From JAVWGW01 sp036651575 (GTDB lineage Bacteria; Actinomycetota; Coriobacteriia; Coriobacteriales; Eggerthellaceae), in NCBI GenBank assembly GCA_036651575.1, contig JAVVXN010000010.1:1-39416 (forward strand): DNA of 39,416 nt. The letters are read 5' to 3'. The notes under the pieces are model-generated. The model had not been told where the DNA came from and did no database searches. It saw only the letters and a list, made by a program, of their open reading frames with translations. Each line of letters starts with the position of its first letter. The first letter of the stretch is position 1. The position numbers were made by a program, and so were the translations under genes. This document shows, piece after piece, positions 1 to 7,538 of this stretch.

Positions 1-53
1 TCGCCGTCTATGGTAACGCTTGCTTGGGAAACGCGTTGAATCAGTGCGCGCAT
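1..53 (-). CDS. dtd: D-aminoacyl-tRNA deacylase, N-terminal fragment (cut by window edge)
   Basis: Reading leftward from an ATG at 53, the 17 visible codons give MRALIQRVSQASVTIDG, the characteristic first strand of D-aminoacyl-tRNA deacylase (Dtd), which hydrolyses D-amino acids mischarged onto tRNA. The gene runs off the left end of the window. Its ATG follows the crcB stop by two bases, so the two genes are probably co-transcribed. Identification rests only on this short but distinctive N-terminus. Confidence 0.8.
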   Translation of the reverse strand, partial: MRALIQRVSQASVTIDG

Positions 54-55
54 AG

Positions 56-460
56 CTAGACGTGCCAGATAAGTTGGGCGAGTGCGCGGCCGAGAAAAAC
101 TCCCACCAGGCAGCTGAACAAACTGAGGGCGATATAGATGCAGCCCACTGCTGCCGTGCCCTCTTGCAGTAAGGTGATGCTTTCTAAGCTGAACGTCGAA
201 AACGTGGTGAAGCCGCCCAGTACGCCGGTGATGCAAAACAGTTGCCACCAGTCTTTGCCGGTCATGGTTGTTTGTGTGAAAAAGTGCGAAGCGAACCCGA
301 TAACGAAGCATCCGACAATGTTGACCAGCAGTGTTCCCAAAGGAAACCCTGCCAAGGCGTGGTGCGCAGGGATGAGAGAACCCACAAACAGGCCTATCCC
401 GTAGCGCGCCGAAGCCCCAAAAGCTCCTCCTGCGGCGACCGCCAGTATATTAAAAAGCAT
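56..460 (-). CDS. crcB: CrcB/Fluc fluoride exporter
   Basis: This 134-residue, very hydrophobic protein has about four membrane segments and the Fluc family hallmarks: an early GGAFGASARYG segment, GTLLVNIVGCFVIGF in the second helix with the conserved Asn, and GGFTTFSTFS in the third helix, which carries the phenylalanines and pore threonine/serine. Fluc proteins form dual-topology dimers that passively export fluoride. Length is typical for a single-gene homodimer. An AAGGAAG ribosome site precedes the ATG. I looked for a fluoride riboswitch upstream and did not recognise one. dtd follows at once on the same strand. Confidence 0.93.
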   Translation of the reverse strand: MLFNILAVAAGGAFGASARYGIGLFVGSLIPAHHALAGFPLGTLLVNIVGCFVIGFASHFFTQTTMTGKDWWQLFCITGVLGGFTTFSTFSLESITLLQEGTAAVGCIYIALSLFSCLVGVFLGRALAQLIWHV

Positions 461-588
461 GCTGCTTCCTTTGATGGGTGTTTGGGTTGATGGTGCTTAT
501 TGTAGATGTTTTAATCGCAACGTAAACACTTCATATCTTATTTGCGCATACGGACATCATTTCTTCGATAATTTCCTCACTTTTTCCC

Positions 589-619
589 TTGACTATCACG
601 CAACGTTATAGTTTATGCT
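589..619 (+). promoter_or_regulatory. MerR-type promoter with operator dyad
   Basis: A -35 hexamer TTGACT (589-594) and a -10 TATGCT (614-619) are separated by 19 bp, the over-long spacing typical of MerR-controlled promoters. Between them sits a near-perfect dyad, ACTATCACG-caa-CGTTATAGT (592-612, one mismatch). The next gene encodes a MerR-family regulator, so this is most likely its own autoregulated promoter. The sequence features are seen directly; autoregulation is inferred from the family. Confidence 0.75.
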
Positions 620-702
620 GCTTCAGGTAAGGCGACGTGGGAAAGGGTGAATCTCTACAGAGTGGCTGCGTCGTTTGTCTCATTAACCGTAAGGAGAGCA
701 CC

Positions 703-1473
703 GTGAAACAGGTGGCTAGCTATACGGCACACGCCTTGTCCGTGTTGTCGGGGGTGAGCGTACGCACGCTGCACTACTACGATGAGTTGGGATTGTTGCA
801 GCCTCGGCGCGCGGGTAACAACTATCGAGTGTACACGGATGCTGAAATCGATCGCCTGCAGCAGATATTGCTGTATCGCGCGGTTGGCCTTAAGCTTTCC
901 GCCATTAAAGGCGTGCTGGATGGCGACGGGTTCGATGCGCAGTCGGCCTTGGAAAATCACTTGTGCGCACTGCGCAAACAGCAAGATGAAACGAACAAAC
1001 TGATAGCGAATGTGGAAAAGACGCTCGCTTGCATGAAAGGAGAAACGAAGATGTCCGATACCGAAAAATTCGAAGGCTTCAAAAAGAAGTTGATCGAGGA
1101 TAACGAAAAGCGCTACGGCGAAGAGGTGCGTGCCGCCTACGGCGATGCGGCTATCGACGCGAGCAATGCGAAGGTGGCAGGTATGAATAAGCAGCAATGG
1201 GAGGCTTCCCAGCAGTTGGAAGATGAGTTTAAGGCAGCGTTGCTGCGCGCGATGGAAACAGGCGATGTGGCGGGCGAAACCGCGCAACAAGCGTGCGACC
1301 TGCACCGGCAGTGGCTCTGCCAGTTTTGGGCGGCAGGCACCTACAGCCCCGAAGCGCACAAGGCCTTAGGCGAGGGCTACGTGGCAGACGAGCGCTTCAA
1401 AAGTTACTACGATGCTGTGGCCCCCGGTGCCGCCGAGTTTTTGCGCGATGCGCTGGCTGTGTACTGCGCGTAA
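703..1473 (+). CDS. MerR-family regulator with TipAS effector domain
   Basis: The protein starts with a MerR winged helix-turn-helix (roughly residues 5-75; LSVLSGVSVRTLHYYDELGLL is the family signature), then a coiled-coil dimerisation helix (about 80-115), then a TipAS-type domain (about 120-256; FEGFKKKLIEDNEKRYGEEV). Domain order and the 256-residue length match TipAL of Streptomyces, which senses thiopeptides and other drugs. I chose the GTG at 703 because AAGGAGAG lies just upstream and the helix-turn-helix then begins at the usual distance from the N-terminus; an in-frame GTG at 637 has no such support. No obvious target gene sits on the same strand downstream, so it may act on its own promoter and elsewhere. 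Confidence 0.9.
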   Translation: MKQVASYTAHALSVLSGVSVRTLHYYDELGLLQPRRAGNNYRVYTDAEIDRLQQILLYRAVGLKLSAIKGVLDGDGFDAQSALENHLCALRKQQDETNKLIANVEKTLACMKGETKMSDTEKFEGFKKKLIEDNEKRYGEEVRAAYGDAAIDASNAKVAGMNKQQWEASQQLEDEFKAALLRAMETGDVAGETAQQACDLHRQWLCQFWAAGTYSPEAHKALGEGYVADERFKSYYDAVAPGAAEFLRDALAVYCA

Positions 1474-1480
1474 AGCGCCC

Positions 1481-1882
1481 CTATTCGGCTTCTTTGGGGC
1501 GTTGTAGTTCGATCTGTTCGAGCGACGTGGTGGGAATGCGTAGGCACATAAGGTAGACAAGCCAGGCGGCCACCAACCCTAAAACAAGCCAGATATACCA
1601 GCGTTGCACCAGGTAGGCGCTGATGCCCATGACCACAAATGACAGGGTAAGAATACGCACTTTTGTAGAGGCGGGAATGCCACCCGCCTCTTTGAACGGC
1701 AAGACATAGCGGCGATACACTTTTGTCGACAGGATCCAGGCGTGGCAGCGGGGGGACGATTGCGCGAATAGGAAGGTTGCCAACAGCAACAGGGGCGTTG
1801 TGGGCAGCACCGGAACAAACACGCCAACGACGCCGATGGCGAAAGCGATCCAAGCGAGGATTTGAAAAAGGATACGTTTCAC
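1481..1882 (-). CDS. DUF454 / YbaN-family inner-membrane protein
   Basis: This 133-residue protein has an N-terminal hydrophobic hairpin with GVVGVFVPVLPTTPLLLLATF, the signature of DUF454 (YbaN), followed by a short cytoplasmic stretch and two more membrane segments near residues 75-115. The function of the family is not established. The start is a GTG preceded by GGAAGGA. It converges with the MerR gene (stop codons 7 bases apart) and diverges from yigZ, so it is probably monocistronic; a TATACT box on the minus strand near 1931-1936 could be its -10. Confidence 0.85.
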   Translation of the reverse strand: MKRILFQILAWIAFAIGVVGVFVPVLPTTPLLLLATFLFAQSSPRCHAWILSTKVYRRYVLPFKEAGGIPASTKVRILTLSFVVMGISAYLVQRWYIWLVLGLVAAWLVYLMCLRIPTTSLEQIELQRPKEAE

Positions 1883-1973
1883 GGGGGTCCTTCCGTCTTG
1901 TTGCTCTTGTGGCGGGGGCTCGTTGTAAAAGTATACCGTGCGTTGCCTCTTTCTTTCCTGATCGTTGTGCGGT

Positions 1974-1985
1974 TACAATGAATCT
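1974..1985 (+). promoter_or_regulatory. -10 box of a probable leaderless promoter (yigZ)
   Basis: TACAAT (1974-1979) ends six bases before the ATG at 1986, which would place the transcript start on the A of the start codon. No Shine-Dalgarno sequence is present. The same arrangement recurs upstream of two other genes in this window. The -35 region (TTCTTT) is weak. Confidence 0.6.
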
Positions 1986-2606
1986 ATGGAATTCTACACC
2001 ACCATACGCGCGCGGGCTACGGCCGAAATCGTCGAGAAGAAAAGTCGCTTCATCGCTTCGGTCGCTCACGTCGAAACCGAAGCGGAAGCGCTTGCCTTCC
2101 TCGAGGAGATACGTGCGACCCATCGCATGGCACGGCATAACGTGTATGCCTATGTGCTGCGCGAGGGGGGTCGCATCCGTTATAGCGACGACGGCGAACC
2201 GCAGAAAACGGCCGGCATGCCCACGCTCGACGCGGTGCGCCACGCGCAGCTTGTCGATGTGATTGTGGTGGTCACGCGCTATTTTGGCGGAGTATTGCTG
2301 GGAACGGGCGGCCTGGTGCGTGCGTATACGCAGGCGACGCAAGCGGGTTTGGCGGCTGCGGAAATCGTGACGATTTCGCGCTGTGTCGACGTGGTCGCAC
2401 ACCTGCCCTATGCCCTTTACGACCAGGCGCTGCGCATGGCGCATACCTGCAATGCCCAGGTGGTGGATACCGCTTTCACCGATGATGTCGAGGTGCGGTT
2501 TCTTATGCTTGCGGGAAAGGAGGGTGTCCTGCTTACCAAGATGACCGAACTGTGTCGTGGTCGGGAAAACGTGGTGGTGGGACAACCCTATGATGCGGTG
2601 TTTTAG
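1986..2606 (+). CDS. yigZ: YigZ / IMPACT-family protein
   Basis: This 206-residue protein has the UPF0029/IMPACT fold signature: an early KKSRFIA segment, then HNVYAYVLREGG, YSDDGEPQKTAGMP and the glycine-rich VVVTRYFGGVLLGTGGLVRAY, followed by the C-terminal ferredoxin-like domain. E. coli YigZ is the closest well-known homologue; its biochemical role is unclear, while eukaryotic IMPACT modulates translation control. I chose the ATG at 1986 because the protein then begins like the family and because a -10 box sits exactly where a leaderless mRNA would start; an in-frame TTG at 1965 would lie upstream of that transcript start. Confidence 0.9.
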   Translation: MEFYTTIRARATAEIVEKKSRFIASVAHVETEAEALAFLEEIRATHRMARHNVYAYVLREGGRIRYSDDGEPQKTAGMPTLDAVRHAQLVDVIVVVTRYFGGVLLGTGGLVRAYTQATQAGLAAAEIVTISRCVDVVAHLPYALYDQALRMAHTCNAQVVDTAFTDDVEVRFLMLAGKEGVLLTKMTELCRGRENVVVGQPYDAVF

Positions 2607-2715
2607 AGAGGGCACATACCTCGGTTTTCAGGAAGAGGAGTTTATCTGTTGTAAGGGCTGACACCTCCTTGCTCTATGATGAGAAGTAGCATTTTCGGTG
2701 GGCGAGGTGTACGGA

Positions 2716-2721
2716 TATAGT
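2716..2721 (+). promoter_or_regulatory. candidate -10 box for recN
   Basis: TATAGT at 2716-2721 would start transcription near 2728, just before the large leader hairpin at 2733-2786. No good -35 hexamer is visible at the expected distance, and no LexA-like box was recognised nearby. Confidence 0.4.
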
Positions 2722-2732
2722 TTTGCTGCGTG

Positions 2733-2786
2733 CGTGTGCCGCAAAATATTACCTGAAGACTACGGCGCGAAATTTTGCGGCACGCG
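2733..2786 (+). promoter_or_regulatory. Long leader hairpin upstream of recN
   Basis: GTGCCGCAAAAT (2736-2747) is the exact reverse complement of ATTTTGCGGCAC (2772-2783). Three more pairs, including one G-U, extend the stem to about 15 bp (2733-2747 with 2772-2786), enclosing a 24-base loop. It lies immediately upstream of the recN ribosome site (AAAGGAAG at 2790-2797) and fills the predicted leader. No U-tract follows, so it is not an ordinary terminator; a role in translation control or mRNA stability is inference. Confidence 0.6.
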
Positions 2787-2802
2787 ATGGAAAGGAAGCG
2801 CA

Positions 2803-4437
2803 ATGATCGACGAAATCCATGTGAAGAACTTAGCGCTCATCGCCGAGGGATCGCTTGCTTTTGAATCGGGCATGACGGTTGTCACCGGTGAAACCGGTGC
2901 GGGTAAGACTGCTTTGCTTTCAGCCGTTAAGCTGTTGGTGGGCGAACGTGCCGACGCGAGCGCGGTGCGTGAGGGGGCCGATGCGCTGGTGGTTGAGGGG
3001 CGTTTCTTTTCGGGGGATTCCACCGACGAGGGAACGGTAGTGTCTCGTCGCGTTTCCGCCGACGGTCGTTCCCGGGTGAATATCAACGGTTCGCTTTGCA
3101 GTGTCGCTGAGCTATCGAGCGGTGTGGGAGCTACGGTTGATCTGTGTGGCCAACACGAACACCAACTCTTGCTGCGAGCTTCCAACCACGTGCGCATCCT
3201 TGATACGTGGGCTCGCGATACTATCAAGGACCCACACGCCCGCTATGTCGAAGCGTTCGATGCGGCTGTCGCTGCCGCTGCCGAGCTTGCACGCGTACGG
3301 AAATCAGCTCAGGCATCGTCGGTGCGGCTGGAGGAAGCGCGTTTTACGCTTGCCCGCATCGATGAGGTTGCCCCGCATGAGGGGGAATATGAAGAGTTGC
3401 TAGCGCAGCTTCCCCGGCGAGAAAATGCCGAAGCGCTCGCGCAGGCAACCTACGCCGCTCATGAGGCGATTTCTCGCGATGATGGTGCTCTCGATACGCT
3501 TTCGCAGGCGGCGTCGGCGCTTGAGGCGATGGTACCCGTCGATAGCGCGTTGGGTGTGCAGGCAACCGCTTTGCGCGAAGTGGCATTCGTGCTCGAAGAT
3601 GTCAGCCGCGAGGTGCGCGCCTATAGCGAAGGGGTGGATTTCGATCCTGAAGAATTGGTGGTCGCACAGCAGCGGGTGGCGGCACTGCAGGGGCTTATGC
3701 GCAGCTTTGGTCCCCGTATGGAGGATGTGTTTACTCGCCGTGACGAAGCGGCTGATTTGATTGCGCTCGTCGACGATTCTCAGCGTTTCATCGATGGTGC
3801 GCTGCAGGCGGCTTCGGCGGCGGAGCAGGTGTTGGCAGACGCGGCGCAGAAGCTGTCTGCTGCGCGAGCAGCTGCAGCCCCTCGATTTGCTGAAGCGGTA
3901 TGTGCGCAGATGGCACGTTTGGAAATGGGAACAACCGAGTTGGTGGTTGAGGTGACGCCGCTTGCGCGCGGTGCGTGGACTAAGGCGGGCCCCGATCACG
4001 GAGAGTTTTTATTTCGTGCCGGTAAAGGTATGCAAGCGCGTCCTCTGGTTCGCATTGCTTCGGGTGGCGAAGTGAGTCGCGTTATGCTGGCAATCAAAGT
4101 GGTTCTGGGGCAAACCGACGAAGTTTCCACGCTGGTGTTTGACGAAGTCGATGCCGGGGTGGGGGGAGCGACGGCGGTTGCGTTGGCTGAAGTGCTCGCT
4201 GATTTAGCAAAAACCCATCAGCTTATCGTCGTTACGCACTTGGCGCAGGTTGCGGTGATGGCACAGGCGCATTATCGTGTGCAGAAACGAGAGACGTCCG
4301 AAGGCGTTCCGGAAACTTGTCTGCAAAAATTGACCGGAGAAGCTCGTGTTGCCGAAGTGGCACGAATGCTTTCTGGTGATACGTCGAGTGCGTCGCTGAA
4401 ACATGCTGCGGAAATGCTCGATAATATCGTTCGGTAA
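2803..4437 (+). CDS. recN: DNA repair ATPase RecN
   Basis: RecN is an SMC-like ATPase that tethers DNA ends in double-strand-break repair. The 544-residue protein has Walker A VTGETGAGKT at about 27-36, the family's CGQHEHQ segment near 115, a central coiled-coil region, the ABC signature ASGGEVSRV near 418 and Walker B TLVFDEVDAGVGG near 443-456. The ATG at 2803 has AAGGAAG six bases upstream and gives the expected MIDEIHVKNLALI start; the reading frame stays open upstream to 2698, but that stretch is the leader hairpin. Length is normal for RecN. Confidence 0.96.
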   Translation: MIDEIHVKNLALIAEGSLAFESGMTVVTGETGAGKTALLSAVKLLVGERADASAVREGADALVVEGRFFSGDSTDEGTVVSRRVSADGRSRVNINGSLCSVAELSSGVGATVDLCGQHEHQLLLRASNHVRILDTWARDTIKDPHARYVEAFDAAVAAAAELARVRKSAQASSVRLEEARFTLARIDEVAPHEGEYEELLAQLPRRENAEALAQATYAAHEAISRDDGALDTLSQAASALEAMVPVDSALGVQATALREVAFVLEDVSREVRAYSEGVDFDPEELVVAQQRVAALQGLMRSFGPRMEDVFTRRDEAADLIALVDDSQRFIDGALQAASAAEQVLADAAQKLSAARAAAAPRFAEAVCAQMARLEMGTTELVVEVTPLARGAWTKAGPDHGEFLFRAGKGMQARPLVRIASGGEVSRVMLAIKVVLGQTDEVSTLVFDEVDAGVGGATAVALAEVLADLAKTHQLIVVTHLAQVAVMAQAHYRVQKRETSEGVPETCLQKLTGEARVAEVARMLSGDTSSASLKHAAEMLDNIVR

Positions 4438-4562
4438 TAAAAGGAATATCGTGTTGCGACATCCCCATTCGTTTGCAGAAATGCGCGCTGCGGGTTTCTT
4501 TCCGGGGTGTCTGCATCGTTCTTTCTGCGTTTTCGCTTGCGTAATTGGTCGGCTTTGTCTAC

Positions 4563-4568
4563 TATAAT
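4563..4568 (+). promoter_or_regulatory. -10 box upstream of the transaldolase-rho operon
   Basis: A consensus TATAAT lies in the context CTACTATAAT, the same ten bases that occur upstream of sppA (7456-7465). Transcription from here would leave an mRNA leader of about 110 bases before the transaldolase start, including a small imperfect hairpin around 4631-4653. No convincing -35 hexamer is visible. Confidence 0.5.
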
Positions 4569-4684
4569 CAAAGATTAATTCATTTCCATTCCTGTGAAGG
4601 AAAGTCTATTTTCACAAATCCCACTATATCTGAGGCATACGTACGCCTTCAGTAATCCCATGGCCTGCAATGAAGGAGGAACAG

Positions 4685-5365
4685 GTGAAATTTTTTTTGG
4701 ATACCGCTGATCTCGCCGAGATCGAAGAGGCGGCAAGTTGGGGTGCACTCGCTGGTGTGACCACCAACCCGACGCTGTATTCGCGCATCGGTGGAAAGCT
4801 TTCCGATTTTCACAATCATATCGCTCGCATTTGCGAGATCGTCGATGGTCCGGTTTCGGCCGAAAGTGTCGCTATGACGCGTGATGAAATTGTTCGTGAT
4901 GGTCGTGAACTGGCAGCTATTGCCCCGAACGTTGTCGTGAAGGTTCCCACGATGGTGGAGGGCTTGGCCGCAACGCGCACGCTGGCAAACGAAGGCATTC
5001 CCGTCAACATGACGCTGTGTTTTTCGGTGCCGCAAGCGCTGATGGCCGCACGCGCCGGGGCGCGCTACATCAGCCCCTTCGTCGGTCGTTTCGACGATAT
5101 TTCCGAAGACGGCTTAAGCCAGCTTGAAGATGTGGTGACCGCTATCGGCAATTATGATTTTACGCCGAACACCGTCAACGGTGAACAGGTTGAAATCATT
5201 GCAGCATCGATTCGCAGCGCGAATCATGTAACCCAGTCAGCTTTGATGGGAGCCGACATCGCAACAATCCCGTTCGGCGTACTGAAAAAGATGGTGCAGC
5301 ATCCATTGACCGATCGTGGTCTGGAATCCTTTATGAAGGATTGGGAGAAGGTTCTCAACGCATGA
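4685..5365 (+). CDS. fsa: Transaldolase-like protein (fructose-6-phosphate aldolase subfamily)
   Basis: This 226-residue protein belongs to the short transaldolase/FSA family: MKFFLDTADLAEI at the start, GVTTNPTL near 24-31, the Schiff-base lysine Lys86 in VVVKVPTM, and a late SALMGADIATIPF segment. Such enzymes transfer or cleave dihydroxyacetone units in the non-oxidative pentose phosphate pathway; whether this one acts as transaldolase or as fructose-6-phosphate aldolase cannot be told by eye. The GTG at 4685 follows AAGGAGGAACAG, an ideal ribosome site. Its stop codon overlaps the rho start (ATGA), implying coupled translation. Confidence 0.88.
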   Translation: MKFFLDTADLAEIEEAASWGALAGVTTNPTLYSRIGGKLSDFHNHIARICEIVDGPVSAESVAMTRDEIVRDGRELAAIAPNVVVKVPTMVEGLAATRTLANEGIPVNMTLCFSVPQALMAARAGARYISPFVGRFDDISEDGLSQLEDVVTAIGNYDFTPNTVNGEQVEIIAASIRSANHVTQSALMGADIATIPFGVLKKMVQHPLTDRGLESFMKDWEKVLNA

Positions 5366-7407
5366 GTCAAGGTGAAGAAACGAACGCGGCAACAGTACCT
5401 CCGGCTAAGGCAACAGTTCGTAGACGCAGACCAGCAGCTGAAAAATCGGTTGAAGATGCTCCGTCGAAATCATCGCGCACCGCAGCTACTCGAGCGGTAA
5501 AGATCGAATCAGCGGCAGATGCTGAAACTTCTCAACCAGCGCGCGTTGCAACTAAACCGGTGCGCGCTGCAGCTAAGTCGACCCGTGCAGCAGCGACCAA
5601 GGCCACCCCTGTTAAAGCATCGCAGGGCGAAGGCGAATCGGTGAAGCCGGCACGTGCGGCGGTCGCTCAACCGACCCACACCGCAGCTGCTCGATCGGCA
5701 CGAGCTGCGTCTGCCAAAAGCACCCCTGCTGAATCGGCACCGGTGTCACCGGCGGTGGCATCTGATGCGCCGACTCCGTCTGAGCCAGCGCAGACGGAGC
5801 ACACAAAATCTAGCGAATCGAATCGTACTCAGGATTCTGGGAAACCAGTGCAAAACGAATCATCCGCGGAACGGCCTGCGTGGCGAAATGCGTCACCGCG
5901 CAACAACAACCCTTCTCGAAAGTCTTCGACTTCCAACGGGCAGGGCCAGCAGACTCAGCAGTCGCGCAATAATGCCTCCAAGAACAATAACCACTCATCG
6001 AACAATCGTGGTTCGAATAATAACAATAATAATAACGGCAGCAATAACGGTAGTCATCGTCGTCAGCGCCGTCCCTATCAGAGCAACAACAATAACAACA
6101 GCAATCGTGAGCCGGTTGTTCCCCAAACGACGCGTGATGATTTGCTGCCGTTGAAGGTTGCCGATCTGAGAACCAAAGCAGACGAGCTTGGTCTTGAAAC
6201 CACGGGTCTCAAGAAAGCCGAGCTGGTCGAGGCGGTACTTGCTGCCTGCGTGAAGGCCGAGGGCTTTGTTGACGTCGAAGGCGTGCTTGATATTCTTGCC
6301 GACGGCTACGGTTTCTTGCGTACGCAAGGGTATCTTCCGGGCGAAACCGATGCTTACATGGGTTTGTCCACCATTCGTCGTAACGGGTTGCGTAAAGGTG
6401 ACTATGTGGTGGGCCGAGTTCGACCGCCCCGTGAAAACGAAAAGTTTGCGGCGGTGCAAAAGGTTATCTCCGTCAATAAGGTGCCGATTGAAGAGTTGGG
6501 CAAGCGTCCTCGATTTGCGGACTTGACCCCGATTTTCCCCGATCAGCGTTTGATTATGGAGCACGGTAAAAGCGCTACGACCGCACGTGTTATCGATTTG
6601 GTGGCACCGATCGGCAAAGGTCAGCGTGGGCTGATTGTGTCGCCGCCCAAGGCCGGTAAAACGACGATTCTCAAAGATATCGCCGCAGCGATATCGGCGA
6701 ACAATCCCGAAGTCCATCTCATGTGCCTCCTTGTTGACGAACGCCCCGAAGAAGTGACCGACATGGAGCGCTCAATTAAGGGTGAGGTTCTTTCCTCCAC
6801 GTTCGACATGCCGTGCGAAAATCACATCGCTGTCGCTGAGATGGTGGTTGAGCGAGCAAAGCGTCTCGTCGAAGGTGGGGAAGACGTTGTGATTCTGCTT
6901 GACTCGCTGACGCGTTTGGCGCGAGCCTACAATCTGGCGCAACCTGCCAGTGGTCGTATCCTGTCCGGTGGCGTTGACTCTACGGCGCTCTATCCGCCCA
7001 AGCGTTTTCTGGGCGCCGCTCGCAATATCGAACACGGCGGCAGTTTGACCATCCTTGCGTCGGCTTTGGTCGACACCGGCTCAAAAATGGATGAAGTCAT
7101 CTTTGAAGAATTCAAGGGTACGGGCAACATGGAGCTCAAGCTCGATCGCAGCTTGGCCGACCGTCGCATTTTCCCGGCAATTGATCCGATCTCTTCGGGT
7201 ACCCGTAAAGAGGATTTGCTGCTTGATCCACAAGAAGCTCCGCTCATCTGGGCCGTGCGTCGTATTCTGTCGAATATGAACAGTACGGAACGCGCCATGG
7301 ATACCTTGATCAAGTCGCTCAAGCAAACCGATACCAACGAAGAATTTTTGTTGCGTACTGCAAAAAAAGCGCAGGGACATCGCGGTGCTGATACGCTCGA
7401 TTTCTAG
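5362..7407 (+). CDS. rho: Transcription termination factor Rho with long disordered N-terminus
   Basis: Rho is the hexameric RNA helicase that terminates untranslated transcripts. At 681 residues it is much longer than the roughly 420 of E. coli Rho. Residues 1-180 are Ala/Ser/Thr/Lys-rich with repeated arginines; residues about 181-250 are rich in Asn, Ser, Gln and Arg with runs of consecutive Asn. The Rho_N helical domain follows (about 262-300), then the cold-shock-like RNA-binding domain (about 305-365, GYGFLRTQGYLPGETDAYM), P-loop SPPKAGKTT (427-435), Walker B VVILLDSLTRLARAYN (about 508-523), Q-loop GGVDSTALYPPKRF and R-loop GTGNMELKLDR. The ATG overlaps the upstream stop as ATGA. Confidence 0.96.
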   Translation: MSQGEETNAATVPPAKATVRRRRPAAEKSVEDAPSKSSRTAATRAVKIESAADAETSQPARVATKPVRAAAKSTRAAATKATPVKASQGEGESVKPARAAVAQPTHTAAARSARAASAKSTPAESAPVSPAVASDAPTPSEPAQTEHTKSSESNRTQDSGKPVQNESSAERPAWRNASPRNNNPSRKSSTSNGQGQQTQQSRNNASKNNNHSSNNRGSNNNNNNNGSNNGSHRRQRRPYQSNNNNNSNREPVVPQTTRDDLLPLKVADLRTKADELGLETTGLKKAELVEAVLAACVKAEGFVDVEGVLDILADGYGFLRTQGYLPGETDAYMGLSTIRRNGLRKGDYVVGRVRPPRENEKFAAVQKVISVNKVPIEELGKRPRFADLTPIFPDQRLIMEHGKSATTARVIDLVAPIGKGQRGLIVSPPKAGKTTILKDIAAAISANNPEVHLMCLLVDERPEEVTDMERSIKGEVLSSTFDMPCENHIAVAEMVVERAKRLVEGGEDVVILLDSLTRLARAYNLAQPASGRILSGGVDSTALYPPKRFLGAARNIEHGGSLTILASALVDTGSKMDEVIFEEFKGTGNMELKLDRSLADRRIFPAIDPISSGTRKEDLLLDPQEAPLIWAVRRILSNMNSTERAMDTLIKSLKQTDTNEEFLLRTAKKAQGHRGADTLDF

Positions 7408-7459
7408 ATTTTTCAAAAGTCGTTGCGCTTCTGTAAGCAATGCGCACGCAAGCAACTAC

Positions 7460-7465
7460 TATAAT
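7460..7465 (+). promoter_or_regulatory. -10 box upstream of sppA
   Basis: Consensus TATAAT in the context CTACTATAAT. It would give a leader of about 65 bases before the sppA ATG. No clear -35 element is seen. Confidence 0.5.
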
Positions 7466-7538
7466 GATGAAGCCGTGCTTTTGTGTGCGGTTTCATTTAT
7501 ATTCAAGGTATTTTAGACAAGGTAGATAAGGAGGGGAA

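Noticed and set aside
461..588. Fluoride riboswitch upstream of crcB
   Set aside because: Looked for the conserved pseudoknot segments on the minus strand and did not find them.
1474..1503. Terminator between the MerR and DUF454 genes
   Set aside because: CGCCCC/GGGGCG can pair, but most of it is inside the DUF454 coding end and no T-run follows.
1407..2615. 402-codon open frame on the minus strand
   Set aside because: It runs antisense through yigZ and the DUF454 gene, its protein is rich in His, Arg and Pro with no recognisable domain, and the genes it overlaps are clearly real.
2607..2735. LexA/SOS box for recN
   Set aside because: No recognisable palindromic LexA motif near the TATAGT box.
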